A stretch of DNA of 64,000 bases from Diadema setosum (GCA_033980235.1 CM067067.1:13482401-13546400), one strand, 5' to 3'. Numbered from the stretch's first letter, positions 10,870-24,054 are shown. A program made the numbers and translations. The notes: a model not told the origin generated them from the sequence alone.

Positions 10870-12385
10870 TTACTGAGCCAAGATTTTTTTCAGCTATACT
10901 GGTGTGCACGCATGCAACGTTGACTATCGCAGGCCATATTATTATATTTTATTTTGCCCTGGCGCGGAAGGTAATTAATTGCAAGCTCTAAAAAGAACCT
11001 GTCATAAATTGTTATCTTCATGATATATTTGAAATGATATGGGGCGCTAGTTGCAGTACTTGGTGTTTGTGGTGTTTATGGTCATGATCTAATCCAACTG
11101 GCACAAGGAATTTCATTAGAAGGCGCCCCAGTTCCCGGGATGCTACACACCTTATTAACCTCATTTGTCCTCTTATCTACTATGTTAATATTCAGTTTTC
11201 GTCCCTGATTACTTTCCAGTGTGCGCGCCTTATTACTGTGAAGCTGTAGTATCCGATTGAAGAATTAAGGGATAGGGAAGATGGGTATGTAAGTAAGTCA
11301 AGGGCCTATGTTAAGCTTTCTACAGTCGTCAGCGCCATTTTTTTTTTCAGCAACGTATTATTTCATGAAGAGGAAAAGATACTTGGGCCTTGATTTGTAA
11401 GTAATGATGACAGTAGCAATAAATATTGTGCTTAATATGACAACAAATTGTCATGATGGCATGAAAAATCTATAAATAAAGCAATATTGACTCTAATGAA
11501 GACTGAATTCTGGCACGGTTACGCTTTTGAAGGAAGTTGATGGCAATATATCCCGTTGAGGAAGGGTGAAGAATCTACGACTATATCAACATTGATTAAT
11601 ACCAACTCTATTTGCTGTTACCCCACGAAAGCAACCTTAAGGTTGTGTAGTAATGCAGTTTTAATGATAACGGTGTTGCTATTGATGAAATAAGACCTGT
11701 AACAATACCTCATGACAATGATGTCCCTTATATTGTTAGCAGTAATCATCGTTATCACCAAACGGAATAGGAGCAATCTTAATGATCAACCTGCGCTGAT
11801 CAAACTACAATCAATATTCTTTTCTATAGGACATATTACAGAATGGGATTGTTACGCTTTGGCGTCAAAACTTACATTGGTAGCGGAAAATAGAACAAAT
11901 TTTCATTACAACTGGCTACTTTTGGCCGAAAAATACTTCGAGCCCAATCCCAAATTCCTCTGACGTGTACGTATGCGGCTTGGATGGCCCCATAAAGATG
12001 TTTAGATTGCCAAGGTCCTTCGAAAAGTAAATGAAGCCGAAAGAAATCTTTAAGGTCAAACCTCTTTATTAATACATAATCTGTGTCAAAAACTTTTGAA
12101 ATGAATTTACAGTGATTAGAAGGATATGACATCCCGTATGCAGTCATGGACTTATGTCATATATCATTTTTTACCGTGAATTTTTCATACCGTTGCAGAA
12201 TTGAATCTGCATCATTCTGATTACAAGGACCTCGGGTGGTTACTTTTCCTTGCCCTGTATACGAGCCCCTGGGAATCCACAGGCATGACATACTATCTCG
12301 CCTTAAGCGATACTCTACTTTGATTTGGGTTGCCTTATATGGGTCTATTGCTGATTTTGTGTCTCTAGCTGTATCTTATTTTAAT
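10870..12385. other. Spacer, one weak coding-like block
   Basis: Mostly AT-rich. A minus-strand block at about 11873-11961 with the open frame GIWDWARSIFRPKV is followed by GTAAGTTTT, but its 3' splice site lacks a good pyrimidine tract, so it is not called. Confidence 0.35.
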
Positions 12386-12388
12386 TCT

Positions 12389-12389
<1 letters not shown>

Positions 12390-12432
<43 letters not shown>
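12390..12432. repeat. (TG)n microsatellite
   Basis: About 21 TG units, then TATGTGAATG and a short TG tail. A purine-rich GA/GGA tract at 12545-12630 follows. Confidence 0.95.
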
Positions 12433-12436
<4 letters not shown>

Positions 12437-13903
12437 AATGTGTGTGTTTTGTTTGTTTATTTTTTCCTAATTGCTAGATGGCAAGAAGTACTAGTTTTTC
12501 CTTTTACTGCAAGTTTTTCTCGTATTTATAAATGAAAGTGATGTGAGAAAGGAAGGGAGGGAGCGAAGAAGAAAGAGGAGGAGGAAGAAGAAAAAGAACT
12601 GGAAGAAGGAGGAAGGGAAGAAGAAGAGTAAATCATGGGAGTGTTGGAAGTGCAAGAAATGCAAAGATAGCAATATGTATTACATAATGATCTTTAGACC
12701 ATGAACAATGTTTGTCTTTTATATCAGCCTTTGATAGTGATAAATAGTATCGCTAACGTTACGATGAAGCACTGATCACACGGAATCAGACAATTTTCTA
12801 CTTAATATGCATAACACAGATCAGAGCGTATGATAACACGAACGTGTGACAAAATTCTAGTCAGCAACAAATGGAGTTTTGTTTGTTTTTTTTACAGCGA
12901 TTTATTGATCACTTTAAACATCTTACTCGTTTGTTTCCTTATTTTCTTTTTTTTTTCTATTCCTTCTTTCTTAACCTGTACGCAAGATATTTTATAGAAG
13001 GAACCACAATTTGTAGGCTGTAGGCTCAGTTTGCTTTGACTGTGTCTCTCAGGTGAGTTGAAAAGGACACTACATGTATCTAATCAATGCCTATATTATG
13101 TCCAACGAAAGTCTGTATCGCCGACTTGTTTCAATGGTAGTGGTGTTTCCATGGCGATGGCCAGTTGCTAATCAAATTACACATCACGACAATTAAGGGA
13201 GTCGGCCAGCATTCGATCCAGTTGGAAAACGGTTTGTGATACTAACTTTGCATTCTGTATGAGTCTGCAGTGATGTGACTCTTTATGTAACGCACTGTAT
13301 AGGGTAGCGAGTAATGGGCTCCGAAAACTTTACATTCATACCAGGGGATGAGTATCTAGTTCAATATTCTAGAATGGCTTGTGGGTGTTATTCATTTTGT
13401 TTGTTAATTGAGACACAAACTTCTTTACTTAATACACCACCAATTGCATAAAATATTCCAACTTAATTGGCTATGAAACTTAGATTACTTTGTTGGCGAG
13501 TAGATTAATGTTGGATGAATCATGAATGACGCTTTTAAAAATTGAATTCCAATCGATTAAATTGCAAGCTCACTATGCCGGAAGAAGGAGGAGGGGCTGT
13601 ATTGTCTGTGATGTCTCACACCGTCAGATTTGTTTAGGCGGGCAAAATATGGAACATGAATTTCCTCGATATGGATTTGCATGTCAAAAAGAAATCCAAT
13701 ATAGATTATTTACCGCCATCGAGAAGTTAGATAAATTTCCATCGACGGAAGTGCTGTGCCCTCATTGCATGTAGGCTGGGTTTCTTCCCCCCCCCCCTTT
13801 TTTTTTTTCTTGTCACTTTTGTTTGTTTGCTCATAAACTGCACTTGGCAAAAACTAGACACTGCGGGGCGCCCTTTCAGACCTTCGAAGAAGTGTATCCT
13901 TAC

Positions 13904-13981
13904 CTGCTTCTGATTGTATACATAATTTCCTCGCCAGCGTTGCCTCTTCTTTTGCCGTTCTTCTGCAATCGAGTGACTCTC
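13904..13981 (-). CDS. Candidate internal coding exon (78 bp, phase 0)
   Basis: One of the two clearest exon-like blocks. On the minus strand a long pyrimidine tract (TTCCTTCTCTGTTTCGTTTCAG) split here as TTCCTTCTC plus TGTTTCGTTTCAG ends in the 3' splice site, with a branch-like TTCTAAC about 35 bp upstream. The 5' site is CAG then GTAAGGAT. The 78 bp are 26 codons with no stop, beginning ESHSIAEERQKKRQ and ending RWRGNYVYNQKQ, a basic segment that could be solvent-exposed or nucleic-acid binding. No family is recognised. Phase 0/0 is shared with 10740-10802 (about 3.1 kb downstream on this strand) and 45247-45339, consistent with exons of one gene but not proof of it. Confidence 0.45.
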
Positions 13982-14049
13982 CTGAAACGAAACAGAGAAG
14001 GAAAACGAAATGTTAGAACATTGCTGCCTCATAGTTTGGAGAGAACTGT

Positions 14050-14051
<2 letters not shown>

Positions 14052-14083
<32 letters not shown>

Positions 14084-14196
14084 CATACATACATACATAC
14101 AAACATATTGTGTAAGTATACATACATTGTGTGTGTGTGCCTAAGTTTATATCTTTCTATATATAATGTATATATATATATATATATATATAATAG
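14052..14196. repeat. Compound (TA)n, (ATAC)n, (TG)n, (TA)n microsatellite
   Basis: TA array to about 14078, then ATAC units to 14100, a short TG block near 14130, and a second TA array at 14168-14194. The Ile/Tyr-rich frames on both strands are repeat artefacts. Confidence 0.93.
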
Positions 14197-14503
14197 ATAC
14201 AAACATATGTGAAAAGTTTGTGTAATGCCATATTTGTACAATGCTAATGAAATTACTGAGAGTTGATAAACTTGTAAAGAAATGCCATACATACAATAAA
14301 TCAAATCAAATGTAATCAATTTCAAATCAAAATGGATTAAGCGCCATTTTCCAAGCATCTTAAAGTGAGTCCATCATCACACGGAACAAAATATAACCTT
14401 TCCAGTCATGCCTCACGCGTTACATATCAATGAATATTCATGAAGTTATGATTACAAAATCCTATACTTTCTTATCATTTTCTTCATTCTCTAGCAGCCT
14501 TAA

Positions 14504-15055
14504 AGGTAGGGAATCCCATTTGCATGCCTGAAATGAAGAATTGTATAAATACAGTGGTATGTTGAAGAGAGTATCATTTTAGAAACTCCCATAAAGTATT
14601 GAAAGTGGAAGGTAACATTTAGTGCATTTTTATTGACGGTTAGATTTTTAATTAAATTTTTTTCGGGGCTCACCGTAAATTCCAGTACATTACTAGGCTA
14701 CCTTTGCAGACCCATGCACTGCATGTGTGTCCATCATGTATATTTTGTGAAGAAAGTTCATCAAAACTTACAAACATTTCTATATACAATTGACACACAC
14801 TCTATATGTTATTACATCAGCTCTTATACTTTTAGATTTGTGTTTATAGATTAAAAAAAATACAGAAGACTGCAACAAAAAGTCCTAAGTGTAGCTGACA
14901 CACAGAACGACTGAGTAGTTGAGTTTTTGCATTATTCAAATTGTAGATAACTGTTGACTTCCAAATTTCTCAGCAGTGGCCGAAACAAGTCCCCTGATGT
15001 TCATATTTAATGTTTTGCTGCATTTTGGGAGGTCTGTAAAAGGTAGCCCCTACCT
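14504..15055. mobile_element. TTAA-flanked non-autonomous element, short inverted ends
   Basis: Flanked by TTAA at 14500-14503 and 15056-15059. The left end AGGTAGGGAATCCC and right end GGTAGCCCCTACCT match as inverted ends over about 8 bp, with partial similarity beyond. Unlike the fold-back elements, the 552-bp interior is not palindromic and holds no frame longer than about 70 codons. A GGCTACCTTTGCAGACCC word inside resembles the right terminal region. Probably a piggyBac-type non-autonomous copy of a different family. Confidence 0.65.
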
Positions 15056-15059
15056 TTAA

Positions 15060-15538
15060 GCGAAAATGTCTCAGACTAACACGAATAGAGTGGAATCATT
15101 TTCGTACTTCAAACTCTTCATGTATATGGTTGCAGTGTGGTGCATCGTGCCATGATCTATGACGCTCAGTCCCTCCAGGCAACGACTGCAATACAACCCC
15201 TTGCTGTTCATGTTTTTAATCTTTCATAATACTTCGCAGAGACTTGGTTTGAAATCTGCGCTTCACATCCCCTTGGCTCTCCGAGGACAACGCCATCGTG
15301 ATGAAATGCATGTTGGTGGTCGGTGTGACCTTGTCCTCCTTGTCAATGCTGTCTACTAATAGTGTCTTCGTTTAAATTGTGGCCGGTTTTTATCTCAATT
15401 TGAGTCACACAAGTCAGATCACGCGGAGAAGAGTATCAATGCCGGCAGCAAGGATTTTTATCTGTTGTGAAAACGAAACCTTTACTCGTTCTATATCTAG
15501 TTTAGATAGCGGCAAAATGTATGTGTATGGATATAAAC
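15060..15538. other. Spacer without recognised gene
   Basis: A somewhat GC-richer stretch around 15170-15350 carries an open plus-strand frame (15159-15359) but no splice signals or motif. Confidence 0.35.

Positions 15539-15588
<50 letters not shown>
15539..15588. repeat. (TA)n microsatellite
   Basis: About 24 TA units; frames across it are artefacts. Confidence 0.95.
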
Positions 15589-15589
<1 letters not shown>

Positions 15590-15591
<2 letters not shown>

Positions 15592-17400
15592 TATGGATTA
15601 TGATAAGCGTCTATACACTCACGCATTGTGATTACACAATTTACAATCGACAGAAATATACTGGTAACCTAGTTTTGATGTAGATACAATCGCGGTCGCA
15701 ACCCCTTTAGCAAGCACACGTCCAGGATAAACAATTTTCAGATTCCCTGTATCTTTTTCCGTACATGTGCGATGCATATCAACAGCCAAAAAAAAAAAAA
15801 AGAGAAAAAGAAAGAATCATCCATTTGAACGCTGCTATTGTGACGATGAAAGAAAGCATTAGGAGCGTAACTTACAATCTTTTGGCATAGAGTGGGGAGA
15901 TTCTATTCATTCCTATTCTTATTTTATATACTGCAGTTTCGACAGATATCGATTGCTGTCTGCTGAACGATGAGTGAAGGAGAGCGTACCTCTACGCTGT
16001 ACAAGCCTTCGAGAGTTGGATTCCACAATCGAAATGGAAAAAAGCCACTGCTCTCAGGGATCCATGCAATGTCGTACGAAACGTGGACTTTCGTTACGCA
16101 CACTGATTTCTGGTTAGGTTCTCGGAGAACATGTAAAATCGAAACGACACGAAGAGTCACAGTAGTTCGCATTGACTTTCTAACATGTCTGTAAAGTTCT
16201 TTGTTTTTTGATAACATCAATTGATCTGCAGTATTCGGACAACAATCCTATACTTGATTCCATGTTACATGTATTTTGGTATTTCCAGACAAAAATGTCA
16301 GAAAGAGGAGTAAAAAACATCAATAGTCCTGTGACAAGAAGAATTAGTTTGTGAGTTTAAGACCATTCCTACCATCATACATCTCAGTGTGCTTCGATCT
16401 ATTCTCACAATCTGTACAAAAAAAAGGGAAAAAAAACCCCAACACATTCACGTGACAATTTTCATGGAAGGAGGCACTGTAGCAATGTTTGCCAACAACA
16501 CCAAGAAACAAGTTTGTGTTTGCCACCCCGCTGGCATGCCAATATCTAGGTCTCTGGAGCGATGGTTACGGTTTAGTAAGCTCGATCTCCAAGTGAATAC
16601 GTTAGTGCACGAACACTTATGTCACTGTTTATACAGAATGTCTCTGTGTGAATTTACGCCTCTTCCTCTCCACGTTAAATTTGCTGTAGTCGGTGGGAAT
16701 TCGATTGATTTTTACCTAAAGTATGCGGGGCAAACGCCGTGCTGTCGTTCCCAGACTTAAGAAGCATGTGATACTCAAATCACTGCCCTTAAGGAGTACT
16801 GCTCGGGTATAGACTTTCAGTTTACATTTTGTGCGAGCTTTGGCGAGCTCACTCGCAAACTCAAATTTGATTTTGAAATTAACGTTCTCTTGCCCTTTCT
16901 CCGACGCACACTTTTAAGGCTGTTTGTTCTTGAGAGCGCGAAAATTGATATGATTACACGCGAGTCATATTGTTACCGTCTCGCCCGCCCCTCTGCCACC
17001 CCTCCCCTTAATCAGTTGCCCATGATGTATGATTTCATAATGCGAGGATATTTTTCAGGTTCAACATGTCTTAAATTGTGTGTGATACTTTGGTTGCATA
17101 CCCAACTAATGGCGGACTCAGTCACCGTTGATATATCAAATCATGATGGCAGTATCCAAACCATTTGGCGATTCTAAATTCCAACCAGTTTGCTTATTAT
17201 GGCTACTGTTGAAATATCAATGCACTTTCATCACTCAAGATAAAATTATCCGCCTTCTTGCACGGTCATAATGTGTTGGTTTTAGTTGTGGCCTTTTGTT
17301 GCTATCATGACAGTTGCACGCTTTCAAAACTTTAAAAGTATTCCTTATTCTGACTGAGAGCCAAAACCTTCCTTTGACGCAACATCCGTAGAGCATTGAC
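15590..17400. other. Gene-free stretch with two moderately protein-like frames
   Basis: A minus-strand frame around 15975-16130 reads VCVTKVHVSYDIAWIPESSG, with a weak 5' splice site (GTACGC). A plus-strand frame lies at 16389-16760. Neither has convincing paired signals or a known motif. The region holds little repeat sequence, so a distal exon or regulatory DNA remains possible. Confidence 0.3.
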
Positions 17401-17414
17401 GTGTGTCTGAATGC

Positions 17415-18180
17415 GTTTGTGTGTGTGTGTGTGTCAATCTGTCTGTCTGCCTATGTCTGTGTCTGTATATGTAGCGGTGTAGGTGTGTATGTGTGTGTAT
17501 TATCATATGGTAAAGGGAATACGAATGGAAATTTGGGTGGGTGTAAGTTCGGAATCTATATGTCCGTCATCAGCGATAGAGTCAGAGTTATAATGTCTGT
17601 ACGTAAATAATAAGCTTGTTGCTTAAAATGAACGTTGTGGATCAACCACAAACATACATCTTATATCATTGTTCCGAGTTGTCGGGCAAAACTAAGTTTC
17701 CTATTTTTGTTGACAATAGCAAGCTTTGGATCTGAGACGCGAAAGCTAAGATGACGCTAATTAGGCAAAAATGGTGTTCTGCACATGCGCAAGACAGCTG
17801 TTTCCATTGTCTACCCGGGAGGTTGCGTCGTCTTTAAGTAGTGTTTGCGTAGCAGATCTAAAGTTCGCTAAATTGTCCTGTTCGAACATTCGGTTAGGCG
17901 GTGACATCCCTAAAGTATTGGAATCTTATGACGCTACGATTAATTTATCTAAAAACTCAATCTCCTTTTATGCCTCGCAAAGCCCTATCTTGCATGGCAT
18001 GCCTTGGTATTGACCCTTCAACTTCTCCTCGCTCGTCCTCCTTTCCCCTGTTCTCTTTAGTCTCTTCCTGCTATTCGTCCCATGCTTTCCTATAAGAGAG
18101 CTGCCTCGTGTGTGTGTGTGTGGGTGTGTGTGTGTGTGTGTGAGTGTGTGTGTGTGTGTGTGTGTGCGTGTGTGTATGAG
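17415..18180. repeat. TG-rich microsatellites flanking a unique segment
   Basis: (TG)n at about 17418-17436 with degenerate TG/TCTG to 17500, and a longer interrupted (TG)n at 18109-18176. An NRF1-like CATGCGCAAG lies near 17783 without other promoter features. Confidence 0.85.
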
Positions 18181-18410
18181 TGATTTTTTTTCTTTTCTGT
18201 CTTTTCCACTTTTTCCACTTCTATCTTTTACAAGCCTTGCATTTCAGCATTTCCCCTCATTTCTAACAACTCTGTTTTGGTACAGTTATAAAAGTCACGG
18301 TGTTCTTATCATAATCTTATTTACGTTCATAGTAGCTTTTTTTATAATGTTGCGTTGATTTTGTTAAAACTTGTGTACGTAAATGGCACACTGTAATTGC
18401 ACTGTGTATG

Positions 18411-18442
18411 AAATGAAATGAAAGGGAATGAAATGAAATGAA
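18411..18442. repeat. (GAAAT)n microsatellite
   Basis: Tandem GAAAT pentamers with one GGGAAT interruption. The same pentamer recurs at 19033-19072 (other strand), 22586-22612, 59921-59946 and 63163-63195. Such tails commonly end LINE copies, but no LINE coding sequence is visible beside them here. Confidence 0.85.
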
Positions 18443-21400
18443 ACAGTGAACGTTTGCGAAATGCGATTGGACCTCTCCATCCCGAATGTGAGACTTTTGC
18501 AAGTTACTTGCAGTCGCTCTATATACCATCATCCGCCATGCAAGCCAAGACCCCGTAATCTAACGTGCTTTCCTGTAATTGGTTAGTTTGCCTGGTTAAT
18601 TTGGTAGAAGAGGATTATGTTTGACTTCTGTCTTGTAACGCTTTACTTTTTATCCCATTGGCCCCAGGAAGTGAAAGAAGGAAGCTCTGACGGCATGAAT
18701 AAAAACAGCTCGCGTTCAGAGATCGCGAAAATTGATGACATGTAAGCCAACTCCCGAGGGGATATACAATTAGACGGATCATATTCTTGATAGCGATACA
18801 CTATTTGGAATGGGCTCGTTGACGTTTCAATCTCCTGATTTCTGGCGTGTTTTACAAAGAAGCTGAAAGGAAAGCCGGAAACAAGAGGAAAACTTTGCCT
18901 CGGACGAAGGCATTCACGTCATGGAATATCAGTTTTGGGGGTTGCAGCTGCGTCATGAAATGGTGAGAAAGACTTTTATCAATTTTTCTTTCATTGACTT
19001 AACCCTACATCATGTATTGTCTATTGGGTATATCTTCGCTTCATTCATTTCATTTCATTTCATTTTATTTCATTTCCGACGAAAGTATACAATATGACAT
19101 TTGCATATTCACGTGAGATATAACTGCAGGCCATTTTTTTTTTTACAATGTAACATTTTATATAAACACATAATTATACAATATATATATATAGTAATGC
19201 GACATAAATTAGGTGTGCCATGCACTCTGCTCTCAATTCTTGTTCAAGTGTGTAACAAATAAAAAAAAAATAAGCAAAGAAAATTGGATTACATCATATA
19301 TGTTCATATTTTTTTCAGCTTACTCTGTAATCTAAAATTAGTATCGGTCACTAAGCCTTTGATATGTTCAGTTCGGTGATCCAGTTTTCCCGTGTAAGTT
19401 CACGGTGGTATGGTGGAGAGAGGGTTACGGTATAGTATATAGGCAGTAGACGTAGAGTAGCCGAGATGAAGGTGTTAAAGAAAAAAAAAAGCAAGTGAGA
19501 AAAAAGGCTAACAAGGTGTTCTCTTCTATATCCTTCCACGTCAGGGCTCAAGCCGGGGCGAGTCCAGCTTGCTCGACCCTGTGACAGGTGATTCCCCAAG
19601 TCTCGGCCAGAGCTAGCCCCTAGAGATTTCCCGTCTTCTACAGCGATCGGATTCCTGAAGTATTTAGACACCTCACACCCACGTGAGCGCGGTCAGGCAG
19701 AAATTAGTGGCCTCATCGATAGAATAATCCTCCGCCATCTCCATTTCGCTTCCACCCCTTACCCCCCCCCCCCCCCTCCGCACCCTCCCTCCCCCTTAAA
19801 ATTCCATATGTTAATAGAGAAAATTTGGCCAGAGTGCTATTGAATTACATTCCTCATGCCTAACACATTCTGTATCAACTGATGCGCTGGTGCAACCTTT
19901 ACAACAGGATCTCTGGACTTATCACGTGAAAACAGGTATGGAGGCAGTGTTGACTAATTGGTTGATTGCCATGACAAACATTAATATTGATGATCCGTGA
20001 AGTGCCGAAACCCACAAACAACTTTTATGAATACGTACATCCGGATAGCAATATGATTTATTCTTTCAGCTACGTAATATTGAACCGTACGTAATAGTAA
20101 ATATGATTGTACGATGAATAAGACATGCAATTGGGTGTTATTTTGTTTTCATGCTGATTGTTAATCAAACTGCAGATATCTAATTGCCGATAAAAAAAAA
20201 ATAAATTGATTTTGCACAAATAATGATTCATTTGCGAACATTACCGGTGGATTATCTTTGTGTAATATCTCTGAGACTCCTATTCCCCCGCTCTCGACGA
20301 GAGATTTCCTGAATCAGGGCCTTTTTTTTTTTTTGCAAAAAAAAAAAAAAGTCCTCCCACTCTACTTGTGTGCCTCTCTCTTTAAAGGGGAATGAAGCCC
20401 AAATAAACGCAGATATATATGTGGATTGAGTGAATGCAGCAATATGAATAAAACACATCTGCGATGTTTGAGGAAAATGCGTTCAAAAGGTATGATTTTC
20501 TTTTTAAAAATTCGGTGCCACCGTTGCTGCATGAGAACACTGAATTAGTTCGTGACGTCATCGCAGGACAATGACATAACAAATAAAAAGAATTCCACTA
20601 AATTTGTTGTTTTCTTATATTCTCTCGACTTGTTTTTGATATATATTAAGGGCAATATTGTTCCCCCTGCCTTTTGAAAAAAAAAAGTAAGTCAAGTGCT
20701 ATTTCATTGCGCTGGAAAAGTGAAAATATGTTGCATTCTCTTTGATTTCCTGTATCGTTTTCATATGATGACGTCACAAATTGCTGAGTCTCCTGTTTGC
20801 CAGGAGGTCCAGTTTGAGAGATGCTTGGGGTTCGAGTCTCTGGTAATTTCCACAGTACGACATAGAAATAACTAACGCGATGTTGCATAGAACAGAGTTT
20901 AACTTAAGAGAACAGGGATTGAATTGCATTGCAATGTACACAAATGCAACCCAACAGGCCTATTAGATGCAGCAACAAAAAGAAAAGATACGCAAAAGCC
21001 ATCCAGGAGAAACAACCTAATATACAAAATACTAATTTTCACATGTATTCGCGTCTCAGAATCCCGACACTGTTTTCGACGCTACGTTGTTGTTAAAGAT
21101 AGTGTTCAGCTATAATGATTAAAATAGTTGACTTTTCCTTAACTACGTAAAAAACAAAAGATAGACAGACCCTCAAGTTTTCAAAATTTTTTTTTTTTTT
21201 AATTATGCCATCACTATCACGATACTGTGTACACATATCACCATGCTACAGATTTTTTCAAGAAGTTTTTTTTTTTCTAATATTCCTATCTGCGGAAAAA
21301 GAAACCTTCAGAATGATGCAACAACGATTCCTGATCACTCTCATTCATAGCTTCATCATTTTCTCACAGTGTCAGACCATGGCCTGCACGCTGCTTATGA

Positions 21401-22780
21401 CAAGGAACATCATCAAACAAGGCCTTTAATGTTGCTGATGCCAGCAGAGATAAACGAAACAACCCTCTGCCGTAATGAGGGCCCCGTCTTCAGTGATGTC
21501 ACAGAAGTGTAAAGTACTGCAACGTCGGGGATTTTGTTTCTGTCATTAGTTTGTTCTCTTTGGGGTTTTTTCCCCTAAGCGGATCCGCCTCGCCCAGGCT
21601 TCATCAACTGAGAAAGGATAGGAGGATTGTATTAAATTAGACGTAAAACAGACTGATTCCCCAGTGAACCTGCCGAAGGTTATGATCTGTACGCATCATG
21701 AGATGCACGCGCCAGCTGATGGTGTATCTGACTGCTCACTGTGAACGGGGAGGGAACACCTCACATCCAACCGGAGAGGGAAAAGATGCGAAGGGCTCAG
21801 ATGAAAATAACAATAACGTCAACAACAACAAAAAGCACATATGCATTCTAGACAAAGGATAAGACAGAAAGAGCTGATTTGTATATGTGGGTATTGTTCA
21901 TTGATTACACGGGCATCAGCATATCTGCAGAGTACCAGGGGCAGGGGAAACTTCGATTTTGTTGTATTAATGCAATTATTCTCAGCGGCGGAAGAGATGT
22001 GTCCTGAAGCTGCTCTCGGATGTAATACTGACTGTGTGCAAAGGGAGATAAGTCATTTCGAATTCCTTTTTCAACAAGATTTTTTATTCATATGTTTTAA
22101 AAAGAGAGATTGTAAGTTACATAATTAAGCTCTAAGACACAGTCTCGTTACTTTTCATCAGCGATTTCCTTTCCAGGTTCAAAATTATCCGTTTCAAACT
22201 CAACACATGACTCTTTCTCAGCCCCCCCCCCCCCATTCCTTCCGGCAAGAAGGCGACCTTAAAAGGGCTTTGTAAGGTCTTTGTTTTGTCGTCAATATCC
22301 GATGTGTTGTTGTCACTCTATAAATTCATATACGTTTCTCTGCCCGAACGCGACGACATTTTTCTGTACCTTTTAAAATAATGGTTTTGATGGGAATGCA
22401 ACCTACAAGCTCTGCTCTATAGCTTCTTCTCCATTTTCAACATTTTCAGCACTACAGTCATCAAACATTTACGCTTCACAATTTATAATGTGTGTATAAT
22501 ATATTTCGATGTAATAGTAGAATATGTATATCCCCTTTTCCATATGTTTTGTACACTATTATACTTTGTTGAAAATAAAGATGAATAAATGAAATGAAAT
22601 AAAATGAAGTAAAGGTTTACTGCCGAAAAAGCTGCTAAAAATAAACAATAACTTTCAAGGCCAGCGTAAACATAGGCTTTTTTAAGATTTAGTTCTAAAA
22701 CAGAAACAGAATAACGTTTTGTTGAAGCCATTAATGAAAACGAAAACAACACAAAACGCGTCAGGTGCTACACTCAGGAA
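18443..22780. other. Long gene-free stretch
   Basis: Holds CATTT pentamers at 19033-19072, a poly-C run at 19761-19776, T and A runs at 20320-20352, and a TTAAAGGGGAATGAAG word at 20388 that looks like an orphan end of a TTAA element. A tRNA-like GGTTCGAGTCT near 20829 lacks an A box. A segment at 22470-22612 ends ATAAATGAAATGAAATAAAA and may be a LINE 3' tail. No supported gene. Confidence 0.45.
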
Positions 22781-22783
22781 GTT

Positions 22784-22790
22784 TTATTTC
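22784..22790 (-). promoter_or_regulatory. Putative polyadenylation signal AATAAA
   Basis: On the minus strand GAAATAAAACTTCC lies about 65 bp past the TAA that ends the frame at 22854. The placement would suit a 3' end of the coding-like region 22854-23969. AATAAA is frequent by chance in AT-rich DNA, so it is supportive only. Confidence 0.35.
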
Positions 22791-22853
22791 AAGGAATTAA
22801 AATTCCTTTGCATTTGTTACACACAAGGCATTCTACAGGAAAATCAAATGCGC

Positions 22854-23969
22854 TTAGTAGAACCGCAGGAGGTGCTCATCAGTACATGATTGTGAAGTAC
22901 ATGTGTTTAGCTTGTAACGACCTGGTGGTTTTACCGAATGTCTGTAGTGAATGTTGACGCTGATCGTTAGGCGAGAATCGTTAACAGACAGTGTAACCTT
23001 TTTGCTGCAAGGTTTAGATGACACGATGATTCGGCGACTCACGTATTCATCGGGCCACTAGGCGTTCAACGGCCAACGTCAAATTTGGGTCAAGCTGAAA
23101 AACGAATACCTCGGGCAACCTGCCGGAACGACACTCATTAGTGTGCTTCGCGGCGTTGTCCACTTGCGTAGAAATAAAAACAACGGGAACGGCAACTTCC
23201 AAGCAATTTCCAACTAGCATCAAAGCCGACAACACAGAAAGAGAAAAAGAAAAAGAAAACACAACAACAAAATGAATGCCTCTTAAGCAGATCTTGTGAA
23301 TGGTTTTGCACTTCTTGAGCTCGGCGGGGCAAATTAGGAGGGCGAGCCAAAATAGCCGAGGGAGACGCCTGCTCTGTTTGCCTATAAAAAGGATCGACAC
23401 ACCTGTTAATAACTCACTTTGACGATTACCAAGTATTTGGCTTTCATTCGAACTGCGCTCCCAGTCATGGCTGTCCTTTGCTGATTCAGGTTCGCAGATC
23501 TCTCATCTAATATTCATCCAACAAAAAAGGTCATATCTGTCATCTAATTTCACTTCCACCCTATTTGGAAACGATGATGAAGTGATATATGTCGTTCAGC
23601 AGAAACGCACCATCCGCTCCAGACGCATTACGGTAGTTCATACCGCATCGCATCAAGAGTGGATGTTCCACTCGAGTGGTCAGCGTTAAATGTCCCATAA
23701 AATATACAACTGGCTGGACCAGATCAAACAAATAGAGCTCAAAATCCAAAGTAGTTCGACAGCCATTCTTCTTGTCTCTCGTTTCAGTTGTAAATGCTGC
23801 ACATGTAGGGGCCTAAATATTCATTTCGTGGTAACGGATTAAGCATGCGCAGAAAACGGTCATGATAAGTTTTGAAGGCACAATTATAATTCGAAACTTC
23901 ATAGGGATATACAAGTCCCGTGCCGAAGATGGTTATTGTGTTATTTCTCACAATGAAGTTGCATTTCAA
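22854..23969 (-). pseudogene. Coding-like region broken by frame changes, possible 3' end of a gene
   Basis: Read on the minus strand, four consecutive segments look translated, each in a different frame: about 23969-23785 (TITIFGTGLVYPYEV, NEYLGPYMCSIYN); 23810-23561 (NGCRTTLDFELYLF, EHPLLMRCGMNYRNASG); about 23218-23047 (LEVAVPVVFISTQVDN, LDPNLTLAVERLVAR); and 23060-22854 (DEYVSRRIIVSSKP, KKVTLSVNDSRLTISVNIHY), ending in TAA with an AATAAA downstream. The last two overlap and differ by one base of frame near 23050. A strong 3' splice-like tract precedes position 23218 and another precedes 23097. Cysteines and beta-strand-like alternation suggest an extracellular domain, but I cannot name it. 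It is a decayed gene, a gene with assembly indels, or several exons with short introns. Confidence 0.35.
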
Positions 23970-24054
23970 AGTATCATCATTATTACTCGAAAATTAACGA
24001 AAGTATTAAACGAAAATTACTGGATGTAATGACCAATAAAAAAAAAATGATCAG

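Noticed and set aside
16389..16760. 123-codon plus-strand frame
   Set aside because: No splice signals, Kozak context or known motif; consistent with a chance open frame.
20755..20850. tRNA-like GGTTCGAGTCT with an upstream hairpin
   Set aside because: No A box or acceptor pairing at the required spacing.
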